NCBI GenBank assembly: GCA_049239925.1
Contig: JBMLTO010000101.1
Location: 1 to 10,429, forward strand
Length of the DNA: 10,429 nucleotides
Direction: 5' to 3'
DNA from: Legionella_A sp049239925
GTDB taxonomy: Bacteria > Pseudomonadota > Gammaproteobacteria > Legionellales > Legionellaceae
Of this stretch, positions 1-7,600 are shown in pieces (positions within the stretch are counted from its first letter, which is position 1; each line of letters opens with the position of its first letter). The notes under the pieces are model-generated. The model worked only from the letters and a program-made list of their open reading frames with translations, had not been told where the DNA came from and ran no database searches. The position numbers were made by a program, and so were the translations under genes.

Positions 1-90
1 ATTCAAGGATGGAGCAGAAAAAAGAAGGAAGCCCTAATCTCAGGTGAATGGGACATGCTTTCCTACTGGGCTCAACGAAAGAAAAAATAG
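1..90 (+). CDS. GIY-YIG nuclease family protein, 3' end only
   Basis: The window opens inside a reading frame that gives 29 residues and ends in TAG at 88-90. The residues include GWSRKKKEALISGEW, which closely resembles the conserved C-terminal segment (GWSR.KKEALI.G.W) of the small single-domain GIY-YIG proteins of about 90-100 residues. The Tyr-containing catalytic half lies off the left edge, so activity cannot be judged. The family is usually annotated as a putative endonuclease of unknown substrate. The basic Lys/Arg-rich end fits nucleic-acid binding. The next gene starts about 300 bp downstream, so nothing indicates an operon with it. The identification rests on the short C-terminal motif alone. 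Confidence 0.72.
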   Translation: MQGWSRKKKEALISGEWDMLSYWAQRKKK

Positions 91-114
91 TCTTGATGTT
101 TTTTATTTAGGATC

Positions 115-183
115 TAGCCCTTCAAGACGCGTGCTACGCACGCGTCTCAGTGTGATGGCGAACGGTCCTGGGAAAAAGGGCTA
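115..183. repeat. REP-like palindrome inside an outer inverted repeat
   Basis: A perfect 10-bp inverted repeat, agacgcgtgc (125-134) and gcacgcgtct (138-147), has a three-base loop, so the transcript would form a very stable GC-rich hairpin in AT-rich surroundings. It sits inside a second perfect inverted repeat, tagccctt (115-122) and aagggcta (176-183). The sequence around the stem (cttcaagacgcg...cgcgtctcagtgtgatgg) resembles dispersed REP palindromes of proteobacteria. No T-run follows it on either side, so it is not a standard terminator. A RAYT gene, the enzyme family associated with REPs, starts at the right end of the window. Assignment as a REP is inference until other genomic copies are found. 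Confidence 0.6.
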
Positions 184-321
184 AAGTCGAATGTTTATGA
201 GCTATGGTGTCATTCATGGGGCATGTGGTGACCTAAAAACATTAAATGGTTGTGGGCGATATGACAGAGAGCATCTAGTAGTGAAGACTGGACTGACGTT
301 AGAATGCTCTGGGGTTGAGCA
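184..321. other. Noncoding stretch upstream of letA
   Basis: Between the REP-like element and the letA promoter I see no convincing gene. An open frame of 69 codons starting at 191 runs into the 5' part of letA in another frame, resembles no family I know, and has no Shine-Dalgarno sequence. I found no tRNA and no recognisable small RNA. Confidence 0.4.
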
Positions 322-350
322 TTGTAATGGCTTGCTAGTCTTGATAATAT
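322..350 (+). promoter_or_regulatory. Candidate sigma-70 promoter of letA
   Basis: The -35 hexamer TTGTAA (322-327) is followed after 17 bp by TAATAT (345-350), with TG at 342-343 forming an extended -10 element. Each hexamer matches consensus at four of six positions. Transcription would start near 357, giving a leader of about 40 nt before the TTG start at 397. This supports that start over the GTG at 364, which would leave almost no leader. Prediction by eye only. Confidence 0.38.
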
Positions 351-396
351 CTCTGCATGTTTTGTGTTCATCGGCAAACTTGCCATGGAGCATCGT

Positions 397-1047
397 TTGA
401 TAAAAGTATTAATTGTTGATGATCATGCCTTGGTTAGAATGGGCATTCGACGATTATTAGACGATTTACCAGATGTAGTTGTGGTTGCTGAAGCGGAAAG
501 TGGCGAAGTCGCCTTACACTTAGTCAAAACTCACCAGCCCGATGTCGTTTTATTGGACATGAAAATGCCAGGTATTGATGGGTGGGAAGTCACTAGGCGG
601 TTAACCAAATCGGCTCCACAGGTTAAAGTGATAGCCGTTACTGCAATGAGCTCAGAGCCGTTACCTGGACGTATCTTGCAATTAGGTGCCATGGGATATT
701 TAACCAAGGAATCTGGTGCAGAAGAAATGGCAGCAGCTATTCGCAAGGTTGTTAGCGGTGAAAAATACTTGAGCGCGCAAATAGCCCAAAAAATGGCTAT
801 CAATAGTTTGCAAGCACCGCATGAAACTCCCTTTGAGCGATTATCGGAACGGGAAATGCAGGTGATGTTCATGATTACTAGTGGTATGAATGTACAAGAG
901 ATAGCCGATCGTTTATTTCTAAGCACTAAAACCGTTAATGGTTATCGCTATCGTATGTTTGAGAAACTAGCCATAAAAAACGATGTTGAGTTAACCTTCT
1001 TAGCTATGAAGCACGGTATGATTGAACAGCCTAATGATGAACCTTAG
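397..1047 (+). CDS. letA: LetA/GacA/UvrY-type response regulator (NarL/FixJ family)
   Basis: This is the DNA-binding response regulator of a LetS/GacS/BarA-type phosphorelay. In Legionella, LetA with LetS drives the switch to the transmissive phase by activating RsmY/RsmZ RNAs that titrate CsrA. From the TTG start the product is 216 residues. The receiver domain (about 1-118) has the acidic pair D8/D9, phospho-acceptor D54 in LLDMKMPG, T82 and K104. A LuxR-type helix-turn-helix (about 147-209) follows, with LSERE and the recognition region STKTVNGYRYRMF, very like E. coli UvrY. TTG is chosen because GGAG (387-390) lies 6 nt upstream, the N-terminus MIKVLIVDDH matches the family, and phospho-Asp falls at 54 as in GacA/UvrY. 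In-frame ATG 385 and GTG 364 lack a Shine-Dalgarno sequence. uvrC follows in the same orientation after 156 bp, the usual uvrY-uvrC pairing. No sensor kinase is in the window. Confidence 0.93.
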   Translation: MIKVLIVDDHALVRMGIRRLLDDLPDVVVVAEAESGEVALHLVKTHQPDVVLLDMKMPGIDGWEVTRRLTKSAPQVKVIAVTAMSSEPLPGRILQLGAMGYLTKESGAEEMAAAIRKVVSGEKYLSAQIAQKMAINSLQAPHETPFERLSEREMQVMFMITSGMNVQEIADRLFLSTKTVNGYRYRMFEKLAIKNDVELTFLAMKHGMIEQPNDEP

Positions 1048-1203
1048 CAGCCAAAAAACAGGCTCTGTTATTTAATTTTAATACAATTAACTTGGGTTTC
1101 CCTGAACGAAAGCCATTTAACATAACAGTTGATTTCCCATTAACAGTATATTGCATGAATTGTTAATTTGGGTGATAGTTCTCTTTAAATGATGAATTAA
1201 GCG

Positions 1204-3060
1204 ATGGATGATTCTCCTCCAATTTTTGATTTAAGTCATTTTCTTGCCCATTTAACCACAGAGCCTGGCGTTTATCGCATGCTTGATGATAATGGTGTGG
1301 TGTTGTATGTGGGTAAGGCTAGTAATCTAAAGAATCGTGTTAGCAGTTACTTCCACAAAAATCATACTGGGGCTAAAACTCGTTCCTTGGTTGGTCAGGT
1401 TGCCGCGATTGAAGTAAGTATTACTCGTAGTGAGACAGAAGCTTTGCTACTTGAGAGTAGTTTAATTAAATCGCTACGGCCTAAATATAATGTATTACTG
1501 CGTGATGATAAATCTTACCCTTATCTATATGTGAGTAGTCACCCCAAATTTCCGCGCATGGAAATCATGCGTTCCAAAAAAAAACCACATAAGGGCGAGT
1601 TTTATGGTCCTTACCCCAGCGCAACTGCGGTTAGACAAACTTTGATTACGATTCAAAAAGTATTCAAAATACGTAGTTGTACCGATAGTTATTTCAGCGC
1701 TCGTTCTCGTCCATGCTTGCAGTTTCAAATTAAGCGTTGTTCAGCTCCGTGTACCAATCATATTTCAACTAGCGATTATCGCCAGTCTCTTCATGATGCT
1801 ACTCGTTTTTTGCAAGGCAAGTGTCAAGCGATTCTTGATGATTTAGCCGAACGGATGGATGATGCGGTGGCTATTCTTGATTTTGAACAAGCCGCTGCCT
1901 TGAGAGATCAAATCAAGAGTCTGCGTTTGATTCAAGAGCAGCAAGGCATGATCCAAGTTAGTGGCGATGCGGATGTGATTGCGATAGAGTTTTCTCAAGG
2001 AATTGCGTGTATTCAATGCGTGAGTATTCGTAATGGTGAAGTCTTGGCTAGCCAGAGTTTTTTTCCATCTCTTCCTTGCGTTGATGTTGAACAACAGCAA
2101 ACAGAAGAACAACTTTGGCAGCAGGTATTTGCTGCCTTCGTTGCGTATTACTATATTGACGCTCCTCAGCGTATACCGGCCTTAATTATTTGTAACCACT
2201 CGATTGAAGACAGGGATTTATTAGAAACAACATTGGGTCAACTACGAGGCAAGGCATGTAAGATTCAAATAAAGCCCCGAGGTGTAAAAGCAAGGTGGTA
2301 TGATTTTGCACAAAATAATTTACAAATGACTATCGCTGAGCATTCGCTAGCAAATGCGCGATCTAACAATCGTTATCAAGCATTAGCGAAGCTATTAGAT
2401 TTACCAACTGACAACACGCGTATTGAATGTTTTGATATTAGTCATACCCAAGGTGAGTCTACTGTTGCTTCTTGTGTAGTCTTTGATGATAAAGGCCCTT
2501 GTAAACGCGAATATCGACGTTTTGTCATTGATGATATTACTCCTGGTGATGATTACGCCGCTATGAAGCAAGCTATTACACGTCGTTTCAAACGATTATT
2601 AGATGAACAGCGATTACCTGCTCTATTAATAATTGATGGGGGCAAGGGACAACTTGGGATAGCTCGACAAGTATTTGCTCATTTAAAAGTCGAGGGTGTG
2701 CGATTACTTGCCATTGCGAAAGGACCAACGCGAAAAGCAGGTTGGGAAAAATTAATTCTCGCTGATCGAACGCATGAAATAACATTATTGCCACATGATC
2801 CCGCTTTGCATTTACTGCAGCATATTCGTGATGAGGCTCATCGTTTTGCCATTACTTTGCACCGTAAAAAAAGACAAAAAGCAGGATTGGGATCGTCGTT
2901 GGAGCACATTGAAGGCATAGGTGTTAAGCGTCGACAAGCTTTATTAAAGCGCTTTGGTGGCTTGCGGGAGCTGGCCAAAGCGCCGCTAGAAGAAATAACA
3001 AAAGTATCGGGAATCAATGCTAGTTTAGCACGGCGTATATATAGCTATTTTCATCCCTAG
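1204..3060 (+). CDS. uvrC: UvrABC excinuclease subunit C
   Basis: UvrC makes both incisions, 3' and 5' of a DNA lesion, after UvrA/UvrB recognition in nucleotide excision repair. The 618-residue product matches the usual full length (E. coli 610). The N-terminal GIY-YIG nuclease (about 17-97) has GVY 22-24, YVGK 35-38, R45 and E79. A UVR motif that contacts UvrB lies at about 204-240 (LDFEQAAALRDQI). The central RNase H-like nuclease carries D411 in CFDISH, D478 in IIDGGKGQ and H546 in RDEAHRFA. Tandem helix-hairpin-helix DNA-binding motifs end the protein (about 565-616, IEGIGVKRRQ). An in-frame TAA at 1198-1200 makes ATG 1204 the first possible start, but no good Shine-Dalgarno sequence is seen. 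It is probably transcribed with letA, although the AT-rich 156-bp gap could hold its own weak promoter (a TATATT lies at 1147-1152). No terminator is evident after the stop. Confidence 0.98.
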   Translation: MDDSPPIFDLSHFLAHLTTEPGVYRMLDDNGVVLYVGKASNLKNRVSSYFHKNHTGAKTRSLVGQVAAIEVSITRSETEALLLESSLIKSLRPKYNVLLRDDKSYPYLYVSSHPKFPRMEIMRSKKKPHKGEFYGPYPSATAVRQTLITIQKVFKIRSCTDSYFSARSRPCLQFQIKRCSAPCTNHISTSDYRQSLHDATRFLQGKCQAILDDLAERMDDAVAILDFEQAAALRDQIKSLRLIQEQQGMIQVSGDADVIAIEFSQGIACIQCVSIRNGEVLASQSFFPSLPCVDVEQQQTEEQLWQQVFAAFVAYYYIDAPQRIPALIICNHSIEDRDLLETTLGQLRGKACKIQIKPRGVKARWYDFAQNNLQMTIAEHSLANARSNNRYQALAKLLDLPTDNTRIECFDISHTQGESTVASCVVFDDKGPCKREYRRFVIDDITPGDDYAAMKQAITRRFKRLLDEQRLPALLIIDGGKGQLGIARQVFAHLKVEGVRLLAIAKGPTRKAGWEKLILADRTHEITLLPHDPALHLLQHIRDEAHRFAITLHRKKRQKAGLGSSLEHIEGIGVKRRQALLKRFGGLRELAKAPLEEITKVSGINASLARRIYSYFHP

Positions 3061-3203
3061 TAAACCTTCTTTTTTGCAGTCTAATTTTATTGCTAACTTT
3101 TTGTCGTCAAATAAAATTTTTTCTCTTGCTTGGTATATATTTAATTCATGGTGTGGCTAAATTTTTATTGGGTCTGACCAAATATTGAAGATTATAAAGA
3201 CAG

Positions 3204-3219
3204 TGTGATCGAGATCAGA
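3204..3219 (+). promoter_or_regulatory. CRP/FNR-like inverted repeat upstream of enhA
   Basis: TGTGA-N6-TCAGA matches the CRP half-site pattern TGTGA-N6-TCACA at nine of ten positions. Its core is the perfect inverted repeat tgatc-ga-gatca (3206-3217). It lies 31 bp before the enhA start. A TATAAA (3193-3198) just upstream could be a -10 element, but no matching -35 is convincing. If that is the promoter, the site would overlap the start of transcription and suit a repressor better than an activator. The binding protein is unknown. Confidence 0.3.
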
Positions 3220-3250
3220 ATAGTTTGTTTTAATTGTTTGAGGGTTGGCC

Positions 3251-4000
3251 ATGAACATCAAATTACAAATGAGCGCCGGATTCTTGTCTATCCTAGCTAT
3301 AACCGCTCACGCAACATCAATACCTGTTTATTATGGCGTGGGATTGTGTGATTACCCAGAATATCAATGTATTACTGTTCGTTCTGGACAAACGTGGGAA
3401 AAGTTGTTTCCTAATGTGCAACAACGAGATTTAGTTCAGCGTATCAATCGCAGTTATAATTATTTATCGCCCGGTAAAAAAATAGCGGTACCCCGCAATC
3501 TTGATCAGGTAGGTCTGCTTGATTTGTCGCCTTTTCCACGCAAAATTATTAACAAGGAAGCAGAGAAACAAATTATTGTTGATCAGGAAAAACTTGCTTG
3601 GGGTGCTTATAGCGCAGATGGAAAGCTGGTAAATTGGGGACCTATTTCATCCGGTAGCGATAAATGTTCTGATAATAGTAGCCCTACTTGCAGGACGTTG
3701 ACTGGAATCTTTCATATCTTTAGCAAAGAGGATGCTCGTTGTAAATCTGATTTATTTCCTATAGGTAAAGGTGGGGCCAAGATGCCGTATTGTATGTTTT
3801 TCCATAAAGGTCTTGCGATGCATGGTTCAAATGATCTCCCGGGTTATCGTGCCAGTCATGGTTGCGTGCGTATGTTTACCAATGATGCAAAATGGTTAAA
3901 CGAAAATTTTGTTGAATTATCTAACGAACGTGATCATGTTTTGGGTACTAAAGTAGTCATTAGGCCATTAGCACCCATGGCTGAAAAAAATAAAGGATAG
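3251..4000 (+). CDS. enhA: EnhA-like secreted L,D-transpeptidase (YkuD family) with LysM-like segment
   Basis: A 249-residue exported protein. Residues 1-21 form a Sec signal peptide with likely cleavage after AHA. Residues 41-81 resemble a LysM peptidoglycan-binding motif (V.SGQTW...N...L.PGKKIAVP). Residues about 107-238 are a YkuD/ErfK catalytic domain with H191 in MHGSND and the signature SHGCVRM, giving catalytic C205 next to H203. Family enzymes form 3-3 peptidoglycan cross-links or attach proteins to peptidoglycan through the Cys; which applies here cannot be told. ATG 3251 is chosen because GAGGG (3240-3244) is 6 nt upstream. The TTG at 3245 would abut that site and only adds two residues. 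It is the first gene of an enhA-enhB-enhC cluster like that of Legionella, where these genes were named for enhanced host-cell entry. Four further Cys residues outside the active site (C33, C40 and others) could form disulfides. Confidence 0.88.
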   Translation: MNIKLQMSAGFLSILAITAHATSIPVYYGVGLCDYPEYQCITVRSGQTWEKLFPNVQQRDLVQRINRSYNYLSPGKKIAVPRNLDQVGLLDLSPFPRKIINKEAEKQIIVDQEKLAWGAYSADGKLVNWGPISSGSDKCSDNSSPTCRTLTGIFHIFSKEDARCKSDLFPIGKGGAKMPYCMFFHKGLAMHGSNDLPGYRASHGCVRMFTNDAKWLNENFVELSNERDHVLGTKVVIRPLAPMAEKNKG

Positions 4001-4073
4001 CTGATTTTTAAATAATCAACCTATCAGGTCTAGTACAGTGGCTAGTTTAAGTGGATACCAATAGAGACGAATA

Positions 4074-4613
4074 ATGGATAATAAAATTAAATTTAGTGTA
4101 TATGTGCTTGCTATAATCGGCTTTTTTATGGGTAGTACGTTAAATGCAGCTGCTAAAATTGCAAAGGAAAAACCAAATGATGAGATCAAGTCTCCTTTAG
4201 GCTGTCGCGACGTTGGTTACCAAGTTAATCTAAAAGTTCTAAAATTAACGCCTATTGAAGCAGATGATCTGAATTCCCTCTATTTTCTTTTTAATAAAAG
4301 CGAAAGACCCATTAAGCTGTTTCAAATGCTTAAAGAAGAAAGCACCCGTAGCCTCTATTTAAATCATACGATAAAGCCTCATCAATGGGCTGTACTATCT
4401 ACCAGTGAAAAATCGATAAAATATATTTGTGCTCAGCAAGATAAAGATTCTGACTTTGGTGATATCGTTGATTGTGGTATGACCCTTAAAGTCTGCGAAT
4501 ATGCTCGAGTTAAATTCGGCTTAAATAATCGCGGTAATTTGTGGATAGTCGATAGCACTGATAAAAAGTCTGCGGTTAGGGATGTCGTCAAATATGGCAT
4601 TATTCCACGCTAG
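4074..4613 (+). CDS. enhB: EnhB-like small secreted protein
   Basis: A 179-residue protein with a Sec signal peptide (positive residues K4/K6, hydrophobic stretch about 8-23, likely cleavage near residue 26 in NAAA), so probably periplasmic. The mature part has exactly four Cys (C44, C119, C134, C141), which suggests two disulfides. It has no catalytic motif I recognise and no second membrane segment. The EnhB assignment rests on position, size and export signal: it sits between an L,D-transpeptidase gene (73 bp upstream) and a giant Sel1-repeat gene (38 bp downstream), as EnhB does in Legionella. No molecular role for EnhB is known to me. ATG 4074 has only a weak purine-rich site (agagacg) upstream, yet the signal peptide begins correctly from it. 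Confidence 0.72.
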   Translation: MDNKIKFSVYVLAIIGFFMGSTLNAAAKIAKEKPNDEIKSPLGCRDVGYQVNLKVLKLTPIEADDLNSLYFLFNKSERPIKLFQMLKEESTRSLYLNHTIKPHQWAVLSTSEKSIKYICAQQDKDSDFGDIVDCGMTLKVCEYARVKFGLNNRGNLWIVDSTDKKSAVRDVVKYGIIPR

Positions 4614-4651
4614 TACATCGTATAGAACTAACATTTGATTAAGGGGATTCG

Positions 4652-7600
4652 ATGAAATTGTTAATGCCATGGTTTTGTATATTAGCGACCTCAGGGATGC
4701 AATTGGCATTTGCAGACAATGGTTTGGATGCTTATCGTGAAGGTGATTATTTCAAGGCAGCCCCATTATTATCAAATAAAATGAATCAAGACCCAGTTGT
4801 TGATTACTATCTAGGTAAAATGTGGTTATATGGTTATGGGCAATTGAAGGCCAATGATGTTGCCATACGATATTTTATTCGGGCAGGAAACAATGGATTT
4901 TTACCGGCGCAGCAGGTGATGGGACGATATGCTTTGCTAAAACAGCAGTTGCCAGCAGAAGCGCTTGTGTGGTTTAAAAAAGCAGCAGAAGGTAATGATG
5001 CAGCGGCACAGATGTATTGTGCTGCTGCCTATTTATTCGGTTTTGGTGTGAAAAAAAATCCAGAGATCGCTAAGAAATATTATATAGCAGCAGCTAAGAA
5101 TGGTAATAGTGTCGCACAGTATACCTTAGCAGAAACATTCATCAATAGTCATCAAGCAGCGAATAGAAAATTAGGTATCGCTTGGTTAACGAAAGCGGTC
5201 GCGCAAGGAAATCCGGCAGCGCAATTAAAATTAGCTAAATTATATGACGAAGGTCAGTTGGTTCAACACGATAGCAATAAGGCAAATGAGCTTTTAAATG
5301 CGGCTATTACGCAACATTATCGCCCCGCTATGTATCATATGGCTGAACGCCTATGGCAACAAAGAAACGAACAGGCTGCTTTCTCTTGGTATAAGAAAGC
5401 AGCGGAACAAGGGTATTTGCCGGCACAGATTGCTTTAGCAAAAATATATCTTCAGCCACAATCAACCATTTATGATCCAAAGGCTGGATTTTTATCAATG
5501 TTGAAAGCAGCTGAAAACGGTTCTAGTCAAGCCCAGCTCGAGTTAGCAACATTTTATAAAGAGGGAGTGATTGTTGAAAAAGATGATAATTTGGCTGCAG
5601 CTTGGCAAAAACGAAGTATAGATTCAGCTAAATCAGCAAATCTATCGGCAGAAAACAGTGCTGCAGAATGGCTAAGTATGGGGTTGAGCACTAATTTTCC
5701 TACCGGCGAATATCAACTTCATGGTATTTTTAGTGATTGGCATAACCGACAATCTCTCCAGGAAAATAGCTACAATCAATCACCACAAATGACCTTAGTC
5801 AGCCGTCAGCAAATCTATGCTCCTAAGTTTGAGATGGTGCTGCCGAATACTATTTCGATTAGCGATATGTATGATTTCTTACCTCGTTCAGCGAATAAAC
5901 AAACAATAGAAGACGTTCAGTTTCCTCATTATCCAGTTGCTGAGTCCGCTGATACAACCAATATAGAGCAATTACACCATGATGCGATTCTTGGTGACTC
6001 ATCTGCACAATTTATCTTAGGACAAATCTATCAATATGGAATACACGTTAAAAAAGACATTCAACAGGCGATAACATTCTATAAGCTTGCTGCCTCTCAA
6101 GAGGATTTGCGAGCGAAGTATACACTTGGGATGATTTATCTTGAGGGACAAGATGTGCCGGCTCAATATCAGAGCGCGCAAACTTGGTTAAATGACGCGG
6201 CATTTAAGGGGAATGAATATGCGCAATATGTTCTTGCGCATATTCAAGAAAATGGATACCAAAATTCAGCTGGTGAGCAAGTTATACATCCCAAACCAGA
6301 ACAATCACTGGCTATGTACTATCTTGCTGCAGATAATAATTATGGTCCTGCTCAATACCGGTTGGCAGAGATTTTAGCCAGGCAGACGCAAGATGCGCAA
6401 TCGGAACTCGATCAATCGAAACGTCGTCAACTAATCAAACAACTTTACTGCGAAGCTTTTCATAATGGTGTCAAGGATGCAGAGTTGCCACTGGCATTTT
6501 TTAATGCTATGGACAGCGATCCACAGAAACAAGCCAGTGCATTTGCTGTTGCTAAAAGGGAATCCTTGAAAGGAAATAAACAAGCAGCACTATTGCTTGG
6601 TTTTTTATATGATCGCGGGATAGCTGTCCCTACCAATCGAGCAGAAGCAATCAGTTATTATCAACAAGCGGAAGCAAGTTCTGTTGTCGCTTTTATTTTA
6701 GGTACTTATTACAGTCAAGGCATAGGGACTCCTCAAGATCAGGAGCGAGGCCGTATCTTATTACAACAAGCAGCTAATGCTGGTTTTTCTTATGCAAATA
6801 TCAATTTAGCTATTATGAAGAAAAAAATAGGCGAAGAGTTTATACCTGAACTTGAACGAGGGTTTACTCGGGGCAATACGACTGCAGGCATCTTATTGGC
6901 TGATCATTATTTATCGGAGGATAGTGATGATAAAAACATGCAACAAGCGTTTGCAATTTATCAACAGCTTGCAGATACAGGTAATCAACAAGCACAGTTA
7001 AAACTTGGTTTTATGTATGAACAAGGTTTGGGTACGCAAGCAAATGCAGCTATTGCGCAAAAATGGTATTCTTTGGCGGCTGAACAGGGCAGTCCTATAG
7101 CTCAATTTTTATTAGGGCATTTGAATCAGCTAGGTTGGATTAACAACCAACCTGATTATGCTGCAGCAAAAAAATGGTATGCCAGTGCGCAAGGAAAATA
7201 TGCGCCGGCCGCAGTTGCATTAGGTTTTATTTACGATACAGTTGATGAGAACTACCAACATGCTGCCATTACTTATGAAAAAGCAGCTCAAGCTGGTGAT
7301 GCAACAGCTCAATTCAATCTTGGTCTGATTTACGAAAAAGGCAAAGGAATCGCTGTTGATTATGATAAAGCAAAGGCTTTATATGAGCTTGCAGCAGCTC
7401 ATGGCCATCCACAAGCCATGGTTCAATTAGCAGGGTTATATTTAAATATTGATAGTAAAGAGTTTGCGCCTAATCAGTTACAACGAGCATTAGCATGGTA
7501 TAAAAAAGCAGCTGATTTAGGTGACCGTGATGCTCTATATCAGCTAGGTTTGTTTGCTGAAATTGGCTTGGGCTCTAAGTTGAGCTTAGATGATGCAGTA

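Noticed and set aside
191..400. Open frame of 69 codons upstream of and overlapping the 5' end of letA
   Set aside because: It has no Shine-Dalgarno sequence and no family resemblance, and it spans the likely letA promoter and leader. It most likely arises by chance.
531..926. Long antisense frame (131 codons) inside letA
   Set aside because: It lies wholly opposite a well-supported response regulator gene, and its peptide resembles no known family. It is a shadow frame.
1048..1203. Promoter for uvrC in the letA-uvrC gap
   Set aside because: A TATATT at 1147-1152 lacks a credible -35 at the right distance, so I do not list a promoter, although a weak one cannot be excluded.
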